From: Bidens hawaiensis | Taxonomy: Eukaryota; Streptophyta; Magnoliopsida; Asterales; Asteraceae | Direction of reading: 5' to 3' | NCBI GenBank assembly: GCA_021521415.1 | Contig: JAIQDT010000059.1 | Location: 4,404,001-4,468,000 of the forward strand | Length of the DNA: 64,000 nt | In this document: piece by piece, positions 44,511-57,043 of the stretch | How the letters are laid out: every line of letters begins with the position of its first letter | Position numbering within the stretch: position 1 is the first letter of the stretch | Program-made: the position numbers and the translations under genes | The notes under the pieces: model-generated | Databases searched by the model: none | What the model was told of the DNA's origin: nothing | The model's input: the letters and a program-made list of their open reading frames with translations, nothing else

Positions 44511-47124
44511 GGTGCTGTTGTTGATTCCATTCCTTGAAGGAATGAAAAAAAAAACACCTACTCCTTAAAAAATGAAAATCTTATATTTGGAAGGAATTTC
44601 ATTGATTATGGAATGGTTCATTCCATTACCATATGACAACCAAACATGGATTTTTCCATTCATTTGGAATGACTTATTCCATTCCACCTCTCATTTCTTT
44701 TTACCAAACGCTACCTTAATGTTTGTTTGTTGGTTTTGAATTTGTTATCAAAAGTTCGTGAAATTTGGGGATTTTAATGTTTTTTTTGGTCAAGAAATCA
44801 TCGAGCTTTTCAGTTTGCTTTATAAGCTTGTAAATTTGGTATTGCTATCATTTATTTTCAAAACTTGGGTGGTTATCAATATTTTTATTTATATGGTTTT
44901 GTGCTTAGTTGGATGAATAAGTCAAAACTTTGACCATACTAAGTCACATGCTTGTTTGTTGATTCTGAAAATGTTATCAAGGAATTTTTTGTTAACCATG
45001 AGACTTGATTCTACATATATGAAATTGTTTTAGCATGTTGATGTTGATTCTACATATCCAAGTGTATAGGTGGCAAAATGTAGGGTCAAAACGGGTAGGG
45101 TGCGGTCTTGTCTTTCCTTGAATATAATAAATAATCAACATTTTATGTTTGATTAAGTAAACTATGTTGTTACAGCTGTAAATAAATTAAACTTTTGTGA
45201 AATAAAATTATTTGTCAATTTATGTTGGACTATCTATATCTATTCAAATTGCAGGTTGAGAATTTTTGGGCCAACTGCAATTGTGGCATTCTTGGTTCTC
45301 ATTCCAGTTAATGTATCGGGTGGAATGCTGTTTTTCTTGAGCAAAGATTTGGTCATCAGTGACATCGATAAGCTTTCAATATCAAACGTTCAACCTAAGT
45401 CTCCAAAGTAAGCTTAACCTAAACTTCATCATTCCTATGGAATTAGTTCATCTTATGTATAGTTGAGTACTTAATGCAACTCTTTATGCAAACCGTAATA
45501 TGAAGTTAATAATTTTGACTTGGGACATAAGTTATTTTCAAGATTTTAAACATTTGACTTCTGCTGCCCTTTTTCATGTATACTTCTGTGGATGATTTCC
45601 TAACATATATATTTCACTAGATTGAATAACTTTTTATCTTTTAATTTTCAGGTTTTTTGCACACATTTTTATGATGTATTTGTTCACGTTTTGGGCATGC
45701 TATATGCTATACAAGGAGTATGATATGGTAGCATCAATGAGATTGAACTTTTTGGCTTCAAAAAGTAGACGAGCCGAACAATTTACGGTACGTGTATGCT
45801 TGTCATGCCATTTTGATCGTCAAATGAGTTTCTGTCGACTTTCAAAACTAACATGATTCATTTGAGCTCTAGAGGAGCAGTCACAAGTGAGTGAGTTATG
45901 TAGAACATATTTACGACATGAATTTTCGAAACTAAAAAACATTATTCTGTGTATCAAAGAATAACATTGTTCACCATGCAACCCTTTTTGTAGGTCCTGG
46001 TTAGAAATGTTCCTCGTGTCCCTGACCAGTCTGTGTCCAATACTGTGTCCTGTTTTTTCAAAAAGAATCACTCAACTCACTATCTTTGTCACCAGGTAAT
46101 ATTTTCTCCCTCCTTGTATGCGTGTGTGTGTATATATATATAGTCTTGATGGCAGATCATCTTCATCCAGACCGTCTACAATGCAAACAAATATGCAAGA
46201 GCAGTAAGGAAAAGACAGAAATTGCAAAATAAATTAGTCTACATCCAGCATAAGTTTGAAAGACAACCAAACAAACGTCCAACAAGAAAGGTTGCTGCTA
46301 TGCACTGAAAACTTGTACACATTTTAGTTCAAATGATATGGCATCTTAATGTGCTATAAAATACTGAAATTTCCAAAATATATACACTTTCAGACGGGCT
46401 TGCTTGGACTTTGGGGCGAGAAAGTAGATTCCATAGAATACTATCAACAAAAAATTAAAGAGCTTGATGAAAAGGTGAATTATGTTAGTTTTAAATTTAC
46501 TATTTGAGTCTTTTGTTATTCGTTTTCTTATCATCTTATTTCTAATGTCTTGTTGGAACAGTAGTTAACAATGGAGCATGAGAAGGCTCTGAAAGACCCG
46601 AAACGCATAATGCCAGCTGCATTTGTATCGCTTAACTCGAGGTGGGGTGCAGCTGTGTGCGCTCAAACACAACAAAGCAAAAACCCGATTCTATGGTTGA
46701 CGGAGTGGGCCCCTGAACCTCGTGATGTTTACTGGAAAAGCCTACCCTTTGTTTCTTTGAGTATCCGTAAACTAGTTATGTCACTAGCACTCTTTGCTTT
46801 AGTGTTCTTCTACATCATACCCATTGCGTTTGTTCAGTCACTCGCTAATCTTGAAGGCCTTGAAAAAGTTGTTCCATTTCTCCGGCCCATCATTGAATGG
46901 TAAGTCTAGTTTTAATCTTTTTGCAAGCGGCTGCGATGCCGCCGCCGCCGCAGCACAAATGGTCCATGTGGTTTGACCAAATTGCAAGTTTTTAGGAGTT
47001 GTGAAGTTTAAAAGAACATTTTATTAGGGTTCCAAAATTAAAAAGACATAATTACCCTAACTGCGATTAACGGTGGGGACTAAATGTATACTCGAAGACC
47101 CTCTATGAGGGGAAGGAGGGGATT

Positions 47125-47164
<40 letters not shown>

Positions 47165-49852
47165 GGGCGGGGGGGGGGGGGGGGGGGGGACCGTCCCTAG
47201 TCTGATCACCCCGTTAGGCCCAATTTTTTTTAAAAAAAATTCGTATATTTCTTCTTTTTTTTTTTTTGAAAAAAATATGTATTTTTAATGTTTAAACTCA
47301 ATTACTCAATTCATCTAAGTCCATTTTTATAAAAAAAAAGAAAAATAAAATTTGCACAACCCAAATCATAACCAATAAGGCCATTTTAAAATTTAGGAAA
47401 TTGGAAATAAATAATCCCACCTTTTGTGTATTGGCCAATAATAATCCGACCTTTAAAAATCGCTAGCAACGGTCCGACCTGTGAACTATTTTTGTCTCAG
47501 TGGTCCTCCGTTAAAAAATACTTAAACGTCCTTAAGTTTTTTTCCTAGTTTCAAACCGATGTTTTAGGGCTTTTGATTGGAAATCGACTAATGTAAAACT
47601 TATCTCGAAACGGTGATTCAAATGACTTGATTTTTATTAGTTGGAAATTCAAGCACCCGAATTGAAACATTGTTTCTTCGTTTGGATCACTATTTCGAGA
47701 TAAATTTTACATCGGTCGACTCGTATCCTTCTTCCGATCAAAAGCTCTAAAACATCGATTTGAAACTAGGAAGAAACTTAACGGCGTTAAGTATTTTTTA
47801 ACGAAGGACTATTATGACAAAAATAGTTGAAAGGTGGGACCATTGGTAGTGATTTTTAAAGGTGGGATTATTATCGGCAAATACACAAAAGGTGAGATTA
47901 TTTATTTCCAATTTGCCTAAAATTTAATTATTTAAACCTAATAAATAACTCTTTTTACTAAAGGCCCAATATTTTTCTTGACTTAGGCCCTAAATTTTTA
48001 ACTATTCTTAGGGACGGAGCTGGTGCACCCCTCTAATATGGGTCTTGTATGATTTATCAAAGAAAAGAGAAGGAATCCAGAGAAGAATATTTAGAGAGAA
48101 CAATTTTGAACTAATTCATCTGCATATCTCAAAGCCATCCATGAACACTATTTAAAAGGATAAAAAGAAATCCCACCATTCTCCTACTATTAAGACACAT
48201 ACATGGAAACATGGACATCTTCCCACACTAAATTAAAAATATTAACCAAACAACTTAACAAAATAAATAAATAAATAGAAGACTTGTATGCAGACGTGGA
48301 CATGGACTAGGTGGCACACATCACCCCCTCTCAAACTTTTAGACTAAGTTTGCAACTTTTAAAATTTAGGGATGAAACTTGCTAAATGGTCAAACTACAT
48401 GGATTGTTTGTTCTATTTATTGTTATATAATGACTTTGAAAACTTGCATGTGTGCAGGAGCTTTATAAAGTCCTTTCTTCAAGGTTTTCTTCCGGGTCTA
48501 GCTCTAAAGATATTTCTATGGCTTCTTCCTGGTATACTTATGACCATGTCAAAACTCGAAGGGCACGTTGCGTTTTCTGTATTGGAAAGGAGTACGGCTG
48601 CGAAGTACTACTTTTTCATGCTGGTAAATGTTTTCTTGGGGAGTATTGTTACTGGAACCGCAATCCAACAGCTTCATTCTTTCCTTCACCAATCTCCCAC
48701 AGAGTAAGTGATGCTTCAGTTGATATTATAATTCTTACGATACATGTTGAATGAAATAATATATTTTTTTATAGGATACCAAGGACAATCGGGGTATCAA
48801 TTCCGATGAAGGCTACTTTCTTTATAACATACATAATGATTGATGGATGGGCAGGCATGGCGGGGGAGATTCTTCGGTTAAAGCCTTTGATACTGTTTCA
48901 TCTCAAAAACATGGTACTTGTGAAAACCAAAAGAGATAGGCTAAAAGCAATGAAACCCAAAGGCATAGATTTCCCCGAAGCTATTCCGTCTCTTCAACTA
49001 TACTTTCTTATGGGGGCGGTTTATGCTGTAGTCACCCCGATCCTTCTACCTTTTATCCTCGTCTTCTTTGCATTTGCGTACTTCGTTTACCGTCACCAGG
49101 TAAATCAAAATCTTTGTTCATTGCTGTTTTGGAAGTGACTATATGGTAATATGTTTTAATGCTCGGATGAGCAGGTGATTAATGTGTACAATCAACGCTA
49201 TGAGAGTGCCGCTGCATTCTGGCCACATGTTCATCATAGGATAATAGCAAGCTTGTTGATAGCTCAGCTTCTTTTGTTGGGACTTCTTAGCACTAAAAAG
49301 GCTATAAGTTATACTCCTTTGCTTGTTGTGTTACCAATTCTGACCCTCACGTTTCACAAGTTCTGCAAAAGCCGGTTTGAACCTGCTTTCCGAAAATACC
49401 CTCTCGAGGTGAACTCACATTCATGATTTCAAAGTTTTTTGAATTGACACATTTGGATTAAAAGTTAAAACACCATTTATAAATAAATGGATAAATAATC
49501 AGCAACTAAAGAAGCGGTATCGTTTGACATTTGGTTTCAGGAAGCTGTGGAGAAGGACACACAAGATGACGTTTCTGAAGATGATACGGAAATGAAATCT
49601 TATTTGTGTGAAGCGTACTTACATCCCGTTTTACGTTCCGTTGAAGAATTTGAGCTTTTCGAGCTCGGGATTGACAATAACCGAGCTCCTATCCCAAGTA
49701 AACCTGTACCTGTTTCTGGTTCACATTCCCCTGAACAAGTGGCTCCTAAAATTCAGCAGCATCTTGAAGTTGTGGTTGAACAACATAAGTGTGTATACAC
49801 GCACCGCAACAAGATGTTGGCCTTAAATGTTGATGTTTCGCATCACAACTGA
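42865..49852 (+). CDS. OSCA1/CSC1-like hyperosmolality-gated calcium-permeable channel, 11 exons, intact
   Basis: A 785-aa multi-pass membrane protein of the OSCA/TMEM63 mechanosensitive channel family, CSC1-like clade, expected at the plasma membrane and gated by membrane tension or osmotic stress. Exons are 42865-43178, 45255-45407, 45652-45787, 45994-46095, 46171-46290, 46394-46474, 46565-46899, 48458-48703, 48775-49099, 49175-49408 and 49541-49852. All have GT-AG sites and matching phases. The N-terminal helix starts MATLGDICVSAVINIITAFG, followed by NDRVYFSKWYMIGAR. The cytosolic domain includes the NANKYARAVRKRQKLQ region and GLWGEKVDSIEYY. The pore-side 7TM block runs from PAAFVSLNSRWGAAVCAQ through VYWKSLPFVSLSIRK, FLPGLALKIFLWLLPGILM and GGAVYAVVTPILLPFILVFF-like segments. 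Length and motif order match OSCA1-type proteins. No defect is seen. Introns 1 and 7 have grown by MITE insertion. Confidence 0.92.
43250..44995 (+). repeat. Tandem repeat (about 225-300 bp unit, about four copies) in OSCA-like intron 1
   Basis: The phrase GCTTGTGAATTTGGGATC followed by TTTACTGCCATTTAT recurs near 43326, 43545, 43776 and, diverged, 44824. The CAAAACTTTGACCTTAATAA block recurs in step. The third and fourth units are separated by a MITE, and one unit has a long (ATT)n expansion (43828-43874). Confidence 0.8.
43968..44717. mobile_element. hAT-like MITE in OSCA-like intron 1
   Basis: The left end TAGGGTATGTTTGGTATGAC and the reversed right end TAAGGTAGCGTTTGGTAAAA form an imperfect inverted repeat of the TAGGG-x-TGTTTGG type. 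Both subterminal regions carry many GGAATGGAATGG words in opposite orientation. The interior is mostly (ATT)n and (AAT)n. A clean target duplication is not visible. Confidence 0.65.
47130..47189. repeat. (TG)n tract followed by a G-run of about 21 in OSCA-like intron 7
   Basis: TG dinucleotides at 47131-47161 are followed by GAAGGGC and then uninterrupted G to 47189. Such a run is prone to slippage and to sequencing error. Confidence 0.85.
47190..48014. mobile_element. Older inverted-repeat element in intron 7, host of a younger MITE
   Basis: The left end ACCGTCCCTAG and the right end, reversed CCGTCCCTAAG, together with nearby TTAGGCCCAA/TTAGGGCCTAA words form a weak inverted repeat around the 522-bp MITE. 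Boundaries are approximate. Confidence 0.4.
47396..47917. mobile_element. Foldback MULE-type MITE, TSD TAAAATTTA, in intron 7
   Basis: The left end GGAAATTGGAAATAAATAAT continues CCCACCTTTTGTGTATT. The reversed right end reads GGCAAATTGGAAATAAATAA and continues TCTCACCTTTTGTGTATT. The inverted similarity continues far into the element (for example GTTTCAAACCGATGTTTTAG against CTAAAACATCGATTTGAAAC). The 9-bp direct duplication TAAAATTTA is perfect (47387-47395 and 47918-47926), as expected for Mutator-type MITEs. Confidence 0.88.
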
Positions 49853-50805
49853 TCGAGTTAGGATCTGACCATTTGACCGGATGTAGCTAGCTTATATATC
49901 TGTGACGAACTTAGTCGTGACCATGTCGTTTAAGCTGTGTCAGTAGTAGAATTTTGTAACTAAAGTATGCACCAGCGCTGCTATAGAGTATCATCGCCTC
50001 TCATATTTTTCTTATTGTTTAGGTTAGGTTAAATGTACCATCTCCCTTGCTAAATGTGCAACTTTCGGAACTTTCATTTCTTTAATATTTTTAATTGGCA
50101 AATTAGTCTCTTTAACCTTTTTTTTTATTTTATAGTTTTTTATAAATTTGAAAATACTATTAAGTTATTTTGTTGTTGTTTTTTTTGTCTTTTTGTGTTT
50201 TTGTTATTATTTTATTATTAATATTATTATTATCATTATTATAATATTTTCAATGTATTATTGTATACTAACGTAAGTTAGGCAAAATAATAATAATAAT
50301 AATAATAAAAGATAAAAATTAGAAAATTAATAGTTTTTTATTTGATAAATTCTTATAAGAATTATATAAACGGCCTTTAAAGTCTAATCAATGAACATCG
50401 CTCCACCTTGAAAAAGACTACTAAGTGGAAAAATTGTTTTAAGGGATGTGTAAAAATTGTTAAATAGTAATTTAAATAAAAAGTTAAAGGGTGGAATACA
50501 ATCAGTAAAAAATAGTTGATAAGGTGTTGTGTTTAGTAACCTTTTTTGTTTTTATTTTTTACACGTTAACAGAAAAAACAACATTTTGTGTGAATGGTGC
50601 TTTCTATGTGACTTATATGATGTAGCGAATTTACACAACTTTAATGATTTTTGAGTCTTTTAGTGTAAAAATAACACACAACGAATTTATATGAACAAGA
50701 CAACTAATTCTGTATATTTCAAAAGATTTTGAATTTGACACGATTTACAAAAGCAAAGCCACTATCGTATTTTCAAGGACTTAATCGTATTTTCGAGGAC
50801 TTGAA
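49853..50805. other. OSCA-like 3' region and intergenic DNA
   Basis: The first 150-200 bases are presumably 3' UTR; no single clear poly(A) signal stands out. The rest is AT-rich with (AAT)n at about 50288-50310 and no gene. Confidence 0.5.
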
Positions 50806-50813
50806 CATATACA

Positions 50814-51482
50814 CTATGCAGTTAATGCGAAAAAATATCGGATATCGGTCAAGAACCGATACATGAGATATCGGTTTTCACAGTGATATATTGGTGAGAT
50901 ATCGGCAGCTAATATATATGTATATAATGTTATTTTTATACTTTTTTATGTATAAATTTATAAGTTTAAGGATCAAATGTAAACTAGTGAAGATAAAAGG
51001 TGTTAATTTTTAGAATATACAAATTAATTTTAAACTTTTTATGTAAAAGTTTATAAATATCAAGTATTAAATGTAAATTAGTAAAAAGAAGAGGGCTAAA
51101 TTTTAAAATACCTAAACTTTTATTAAACCTAAAAAATCTTAAACGCACATGTCTTCTTCCTCACTTCCTAGATGTGCCGCTCTTTCTCGTTTCCGGCGAA
51201 AAGTCGCCGGAATTAACAATCCAAGTTCTCTATTTGATCGATAAGTGGTCGCCAAGTACGTTTAAAGTAACCAGGTAATCGGATTTGAAAGCCTTTCCAA
51301 GTTCTGGATATATAAATGGCCAAATCGAGAAAATTGGTGATATAACCGATATTACTAAAACAAAATATCGGCGATATATCGGTCATTATCGCCGATAATA
51401 TCGGGACCGATATTATGGCTGATATTTTCCATGATCCGATAACCGATATATCGACGATATATCACCGATATTAACTGCATAG
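50814..51482. mobile_element. hAT-like MITE, copy 1 (CTATGCAG family), TSD CATATACA
   Basis: The terminal inverted repeat is CTATGCAGTTAAT at both ends. The 8-bp duplication CATATACA is perfect (50806-50813 and 51483-51490). Both subterminal parts are rich in palindromic ATATCGG/CCGATAT words. A second copy in opposite orientation lies in the SCAMP gene intron. Confidence 0.88.
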
Positions 51483-51694
51483 CATATACATAATGGCTAC
51501 GTAATAAATGAGTTGATAGAAAAAGGGTTTTGGGGGGGGGGGGGGGAAGGGATGATATGTTTGTTAGTTTGGGTGTTAGGTCGATATTAGTTTTATCCAA
51601 GGCTATCACTTTTTCCCGAACACAATAAAAGACTAACCTAAACTAAACCGAAGTAACTTGGGTTGGTTCTTGGGTCTAATTTATGGGTTTTGGT

Positions 51695-54600
51695 TGTCAC
51701 ACCCCTAAAACCTTAATTTAACAACGAAAAACTTAATCAATTAATTTAGGAGGTGACAGATGCCGTGTAGCCAACATGTTTTAAGCACAACATATTCGTA
51801 TGCAGGTTGGACTTTTATTCATTATAAAATGTCATAAATTACTTTTTGCTTTTGCTGGCTACACTCGAATAGCGAGCAGGCCTGGGCCGGCCCGGAATGG
51901 GAATTAGACTTCATTCACTTGATGGGCTTTCGCTTGAACAAGGTGGCGTGACCAGAGTATACGATTTATTTAAAATAGAAATCCAACATTAAGGTATTAC
52001 AACCATTTTTCCCACATCATCTACACGAAGCATCCGCTTTTCATTTACCTGAAAAACACGTTTTATACGTCAACACAATGGTTGACGAGTTCTTAAATTT
52101 TAAAACTTATTTCAAAACAAAGATTTTCTTTACTTAAATATTTTCATAAACACCACTTCATCCATGCGACCCAAAGTCAACTTTTATTGAACTAGAAAAA
52201 ATTGCGTTAACGATTTGCAATCGTAATAATATTTTAAAAACAAAACTTTCCTTTGTTAAAATATTGTTAAAAGTATAGATTCGCTCTTATCGGCACGAAA
52301 CCAAAAGTCACATGGAAATTAGTTTCCGTCCCCCGAAAATCTATTACACCCCTTTTCGCTTAACGAAAGCGTCATTTTAAAGCATTTTAAAAACATAACT
52401 TTTCTTTGTCAAAGCAAAGCCAATAATTGTACAACGTTCTGCTTTGTTTATTTGAAAACTGCTTTGCCCATACTAGACCAAAGTTAACGCATTATATCTC
52501 CCATACTGGACCAAAGTCAATGACATACCTTATCTGTACTAGACCAAGATCTACTTTCGTTGTATACACAAAAGTGAATTATAAACCCGGTCCTCGTTTA
52601 CTATGATAGACCAAATGGATGCCTTTCATTTTACCAACGAAAGTGTCGGAATACATCTTATTCTTTAACAACTTGTGATAGTTATAAACTAGCTAGGAGT
52701 ATAACAAATGTAACACTCTTAAACCTATAGTTAAAGCGTACAATAATTCGAAATATTTATCATTTACCCCACCGAAGCGACCGGTTATGATAGGGCTTCA
52801 TCCCGATAGACCTATCAATATTTCTATGCATGTCCAACAGTTAATAATTATAAAGACTGCGTGATATTCGCGTCGGCCCGACCACGTTAATTAACGTTGA
52901 TCAACTTTAAAGTTATTACAATACCACAATTGTCAAAATATAATGCATTTTTGACCCCAATGTGATTTCTCCCAAAACATTTATAAACAATTTAAAATAT
53001 TGAAACAATGAGGATTTCTGAAAAACTCGCCTTTAGCGGGTAATATGTCAATAACATCCAAACACTTATGTCCTATTAATATAGTACACGTGTTAATAGT
53101 TTATCCAAATTTATAATATAAGTTGTTCATCCAACTTGAAGTATTCATACAAATGTTTTTATCTTTTTAAGAAAAACATTTAATTTTATTATTTTTATGT
53201 TCAAATGACCCTTGGCGACTTTTGATCCCGAATAAGTTCAACTTATATCTTTTAACACAAGCACATGCCACATATAACCTTCGGATATCTATATTTATAT
53301 ATCTAACCCTTAGATTAATTAACACATAAACCTGGTACCAAATTATACAAGTAATGGACATAAGTAAGTTCTTGCAAGTACCTAATAATAATTATATTAT
53401 TAAATATTATTTAAATAAATAAAATCTTAAAAATACTTTTAATATGCTGGAATTTTGTAATTTATCTAAGAATATGTAAGGCTTCATACGTTTTAAAGAT
53501 GTCTTTCTGGTTTTGTCGGTTTCGCTTTTAACGGTGAATCGTTTAACGTATTTGTAAAGATTTATGGTTTTATGCTTGAAAACACTTTTTATTGTTAAAA
53601 TATATAAGTTTTAAAGTTTAGTTTATAAAATTACTTTCGTTTTCAGTTTGGCTTAATTTTTTCATAAAAATGATTATTTTTAATGTTTTTGCGTTGTCTT
53701 TCACGACGCGAACCATCCAAGATCATGTTTTACTAACTCGGCCTTATTGTATACATTAGATTATATAATGATATCAGTATTTAAGTTTTAGAAGTTGATC
53801 AAAATAGTTTCTAAAGCTCTTTCGTTTTTGCATCGAAAAGTCATATTTTTGGCTTTCTAAGCGATAATCGTTATATATGATTAACCAAACATGATGAATC
53901 CTTTGTATAACTTCAAATATTTTCATTTTTCATTATTTTGTAATATGATTTAAAACAGTTTCACAAAATTTCATTTTAACGTGTCGAAATTAACGTTTTT
54001 AACAACTAGTCTTACACTGATTATGACCATAAGCATAACTTAACATTGTGGCTTCAAATTTTTAGACAAACCTCTATATTTACTGTATAAAATAGTAATT
54101 TTATCCATTATAATGCAGGTCTAATAATTATTCATAAAACCATGCATTTAACATCAATTTATTTTAAAACACCTATTTTATCATACCGACTCATTAGTCA
54201 AATACTAATATTTTATACAACCAAAATGACATCTTCTCATTATTTTATATAATTTGATTTAAAATTTCAACTCAAAAACTCAAAAAATCTACCAAATACA
54301 AGCATATTTATGAAACTAAAACAAAATAATATATGTACGTATGCCTTACAAATGTAAGTGGGTTTTCACATCTCCTGCAAAACCTCAACTTATGCACTCA
54401 AACCATTTTATTATTCAAAACCCAAAATCATAACAATCTAGTATCTAACAACTTCCAAAAAAAAAAAAAATACACACATATACATGTATGTATATGTATA
54501 AAACTAGCTTGACTACTAAATCCACCATAAAATTACCTACAATACTAGCCTAAGATATAAATTTTTGGAGGTAGTTGGGTTCGGGCCTTTACAGTGTCCT

Positions 54601-54944
54601 GTAACGTTTCTACTCGCTTATTTTTTAATTTTCACAAACTGAAACCCCTAAAAATAAGTTTATTACCTATTATTAATATTTTCACTAATACTATATTATT
54701 TTATGCCATTCTTGACATTTTTGAATATTTTTGGACTTTTAACTATACTCGAGTCGTCGCTACTGTTCGTTTCGCGCAGTGTTTGCTATCCGACAAATTT
54801 TAATTTCTTGAACATAATAAAATATAACTCATATATTTTTGGAGTTTTTGGACTAATAACTTTATTTTATTAAATATAATATTTATTCATATAATCACGG
54901 ATTACATTAGTGCCGGATTAGGCTTAAAATAGTCGGGTGTTATA
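51695..54944 (-). mobile_element. Large LTR (about 3.25 kb) of a chromovirus-like Gypsy element, truncated
   Basis: On the minus strand the block begins TATAACACCCGACTATTTTA (expected TG mutated to TA) and ends GGGGTGTGACA. It is preceded by AAATTTCAAGACGAAATTTC, then TTAAAGGAGGGGAGAA, which matches the polypurine-tract region of Tekay/Del-type elements. That makes it a 3' LTR with a little internal sequence (to about 55000). No coding region or second LTR is present. Boundaries rest on these end motifs alone. Confidence 0.6.
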
Positions 54945-55588
54945 TTCTCCCCTCCTTTAAGAAATTTCGTCTTGAAATTTAGGAGGTAGCATTCGTGTCT
55001 GATCCTATAGGGAAAATGTGAGGATTTTTCATTTCTTTTTTGTCTGATCTCGTCATTTGCATGCTATCGCAGGGTCACGACTAGAATCCAACCTTATTTT
55101 GACCCGCTTGATTTCGCTTTGCCTGATTTTCTGGATTTTCCAATCCATGACTTCAGCATGTTTTATAACTTATTCGTATTGCTTATGAGACGACTTTTTA
55201 GCCGCTTCTCTTACTCTTTCCCAATAGATGTTATATCGTACAAGTGTGTATGTGGTAATTACACTTTTCTACTTAGATTGATTTTGTATTGAACGTGCCC
55301 CTATGTATGTGTGTGTATGTATATATATATATATATATTACTTGATCTAAACACACTATGATTTGTTGACTAAATTGAGCTTTGTTTAGTTGAAAATAAA
55401 ATCAAAGTGGCCACCAAATAAGAGTGTTAAACTAGGAAATCAAGTTCAAAGTCTTGCATATTTTTTTGATATATTCAGATGTAGAAGTGTTATTTTATAT
55501 AAGAATTTGAATCCCTATAGTACATGGAATAGACAAATACAACTTAATACATATGTGAGTGTAACTCTCATGAAAGGAAAAAGAAGTT
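54945..55588. other. Intergenic DNA with Gypsy 3' remnant and (TA)n
   Basis: The first roughly 60 bases are the polypurine-tract region of the LTR element. A (GTAT)n(TA)n microsatellite lies at about 55305-55340. No gene is seen. Confidence 0.5.
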
Positions 55589-57043
55589 TTAAGCTTTTGT
55601 AGCTTCCAAGGTAGCTGAGGCCTTGGTGGCAGTGATTTGTTCAAAGAGGTCTCTGATTTTCAAACCAGCAATGGTTTGGAAGAGGCCAGTGCCATTGTTG
55701 CTACCAGGGAAGTCAGAGTGCTTCAACATTTACCGGGTAATTTCTCCATAGAATTTGGTGGAAATGTTGCTCAAATGGCTCTCAACATAGATCAACTCAT
55801 CCAGTCTGTCAAATTGCCCATCCATCTCCAACACCGACACCTACAAAAATTGGCGTATGCGTTTATAATAAGCTCACCTCTTAACAGAGATAGATTGTTG
55901 TTGTTATTATTATGATTACTACCTTATGGTCATAGTAGGTATCAGGGCCATAGGCAAACTTGATACCCGGGTAAGAACAGGTGAGTTTCCTCCCACATGG
56001 AATCCATGAGATGGTGGAGCCTTCATCAAACAAGTAAACAGGGCTGAAGTATTTCACTCCCTCTTTCATTATCAGCTTCACTCTCAACACCTTCCCCTCA
56101 TTGTCATCCGGAATCAGATGTGTAGGCAACACATCTATAACCGCATCTGCGTATTGCTTTTGTGGGTCTACACAATCCATTCAGATTCTCAAATATAAGA
56201 AGTTTCTGATTGCTTACTTATGCTTTTAAATATTACAAGCCGAAATCTATATTTACCAATATAAGCATCAAAATCTGGCTTTCTGGCCTCAATACTAGCT
56301 TTTATACTTTCAAGGTTGTGCCCTCTCTCTGCCATGCCCCTCTGCAATTACGGTTTATTGAGATTTGAAGTCGCGTGACAACTAAATCACGTTCAAACAC
56401 TTTATACCGTACCTGAATTTTCCATGCAAATTTAACGTCGTTTCTAATGTCCAAGCAAGAGGTCTCTTACTCTCTGATCAAACCTACATGTATCGAAAAT
56501 ATAAGGACCAAACCAAAACATAGGAATAAAAGTTTTATCCTATGGACTGACTTACATTGGGTGCAAACCTTCAATGGCAAGGATCTCAGGTGGCTTGATG
56601 AGCTCAGGAGGGTCCAAAAGACCACTAACATGGTTATAAATAGGCTTTTCTACAGCAATACCATCTTTCAAAGCCTTAACCTGCTCATACATAAGATCAA
56701 AGTTATTGGCTCGTGGGTCAAGCGCGGTCACCCCTTCCACCTTCCTCCCTGTTCTATCCAGTGAATGGTAATCATCCAAACATATAACTGTTGTTGTGTC
56801 ACTTTGGTGCCTCTGCCGCACCGCCAAACACACTAGTCAACCTCCTCATGAAGGTGCTCTTTCCGCACCCTGAGTCTACTGCTAGCCCGATTACTATTGT
56901 CTCCCCCGTGCATCTTATTTCGCCGCCTCTTACCCTGCCCTTAGTATAGAACAACACCTGTCTTTGCTGAATTCCCAAATGGGTTTTTGTGGGCGCTGAG
57001 ATTTAGCGTGTTGAGTTTATAGATTGGCTGTGGACACTGCCAT
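55589..57043 (-). pseudogene. PRK: Phosphoribulokinase pseudogene with introns retained
   Basis: This resembles the chloroplast Calvin-cycle enzyme that phosphorylates ribulose 5-phosphate using ATP. Minus-strand exons are 56556-57043, 56413-56483, 56257-56341, 55923-56167 and 55589-55840, all with GT-AG borders. Recognisable parts are a MAVST transit-peptide start, the ATP-binding loop (GLAVDSGCGKST), LDDYHSLDRTGRK, YNHVSGLLDPPELIKPP, ESIKASIEARKPDFDAYI, LFDEGSTISWIPCGRKLTC and the C-terminal LKHSDFPGSNNGTGLFQT. Defects are a stop at about codon 9, a frame-changing deletion between FGGAAEAP and SDTTTV, an out-of-frame deletion in exon 2 after RVRDLL, and a TAA before MLKHSDF in the last exon. 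Introns show it arose by DNA duplication, not by retroposition. A working copy must exist elsewhere. Confidence 0.9.
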
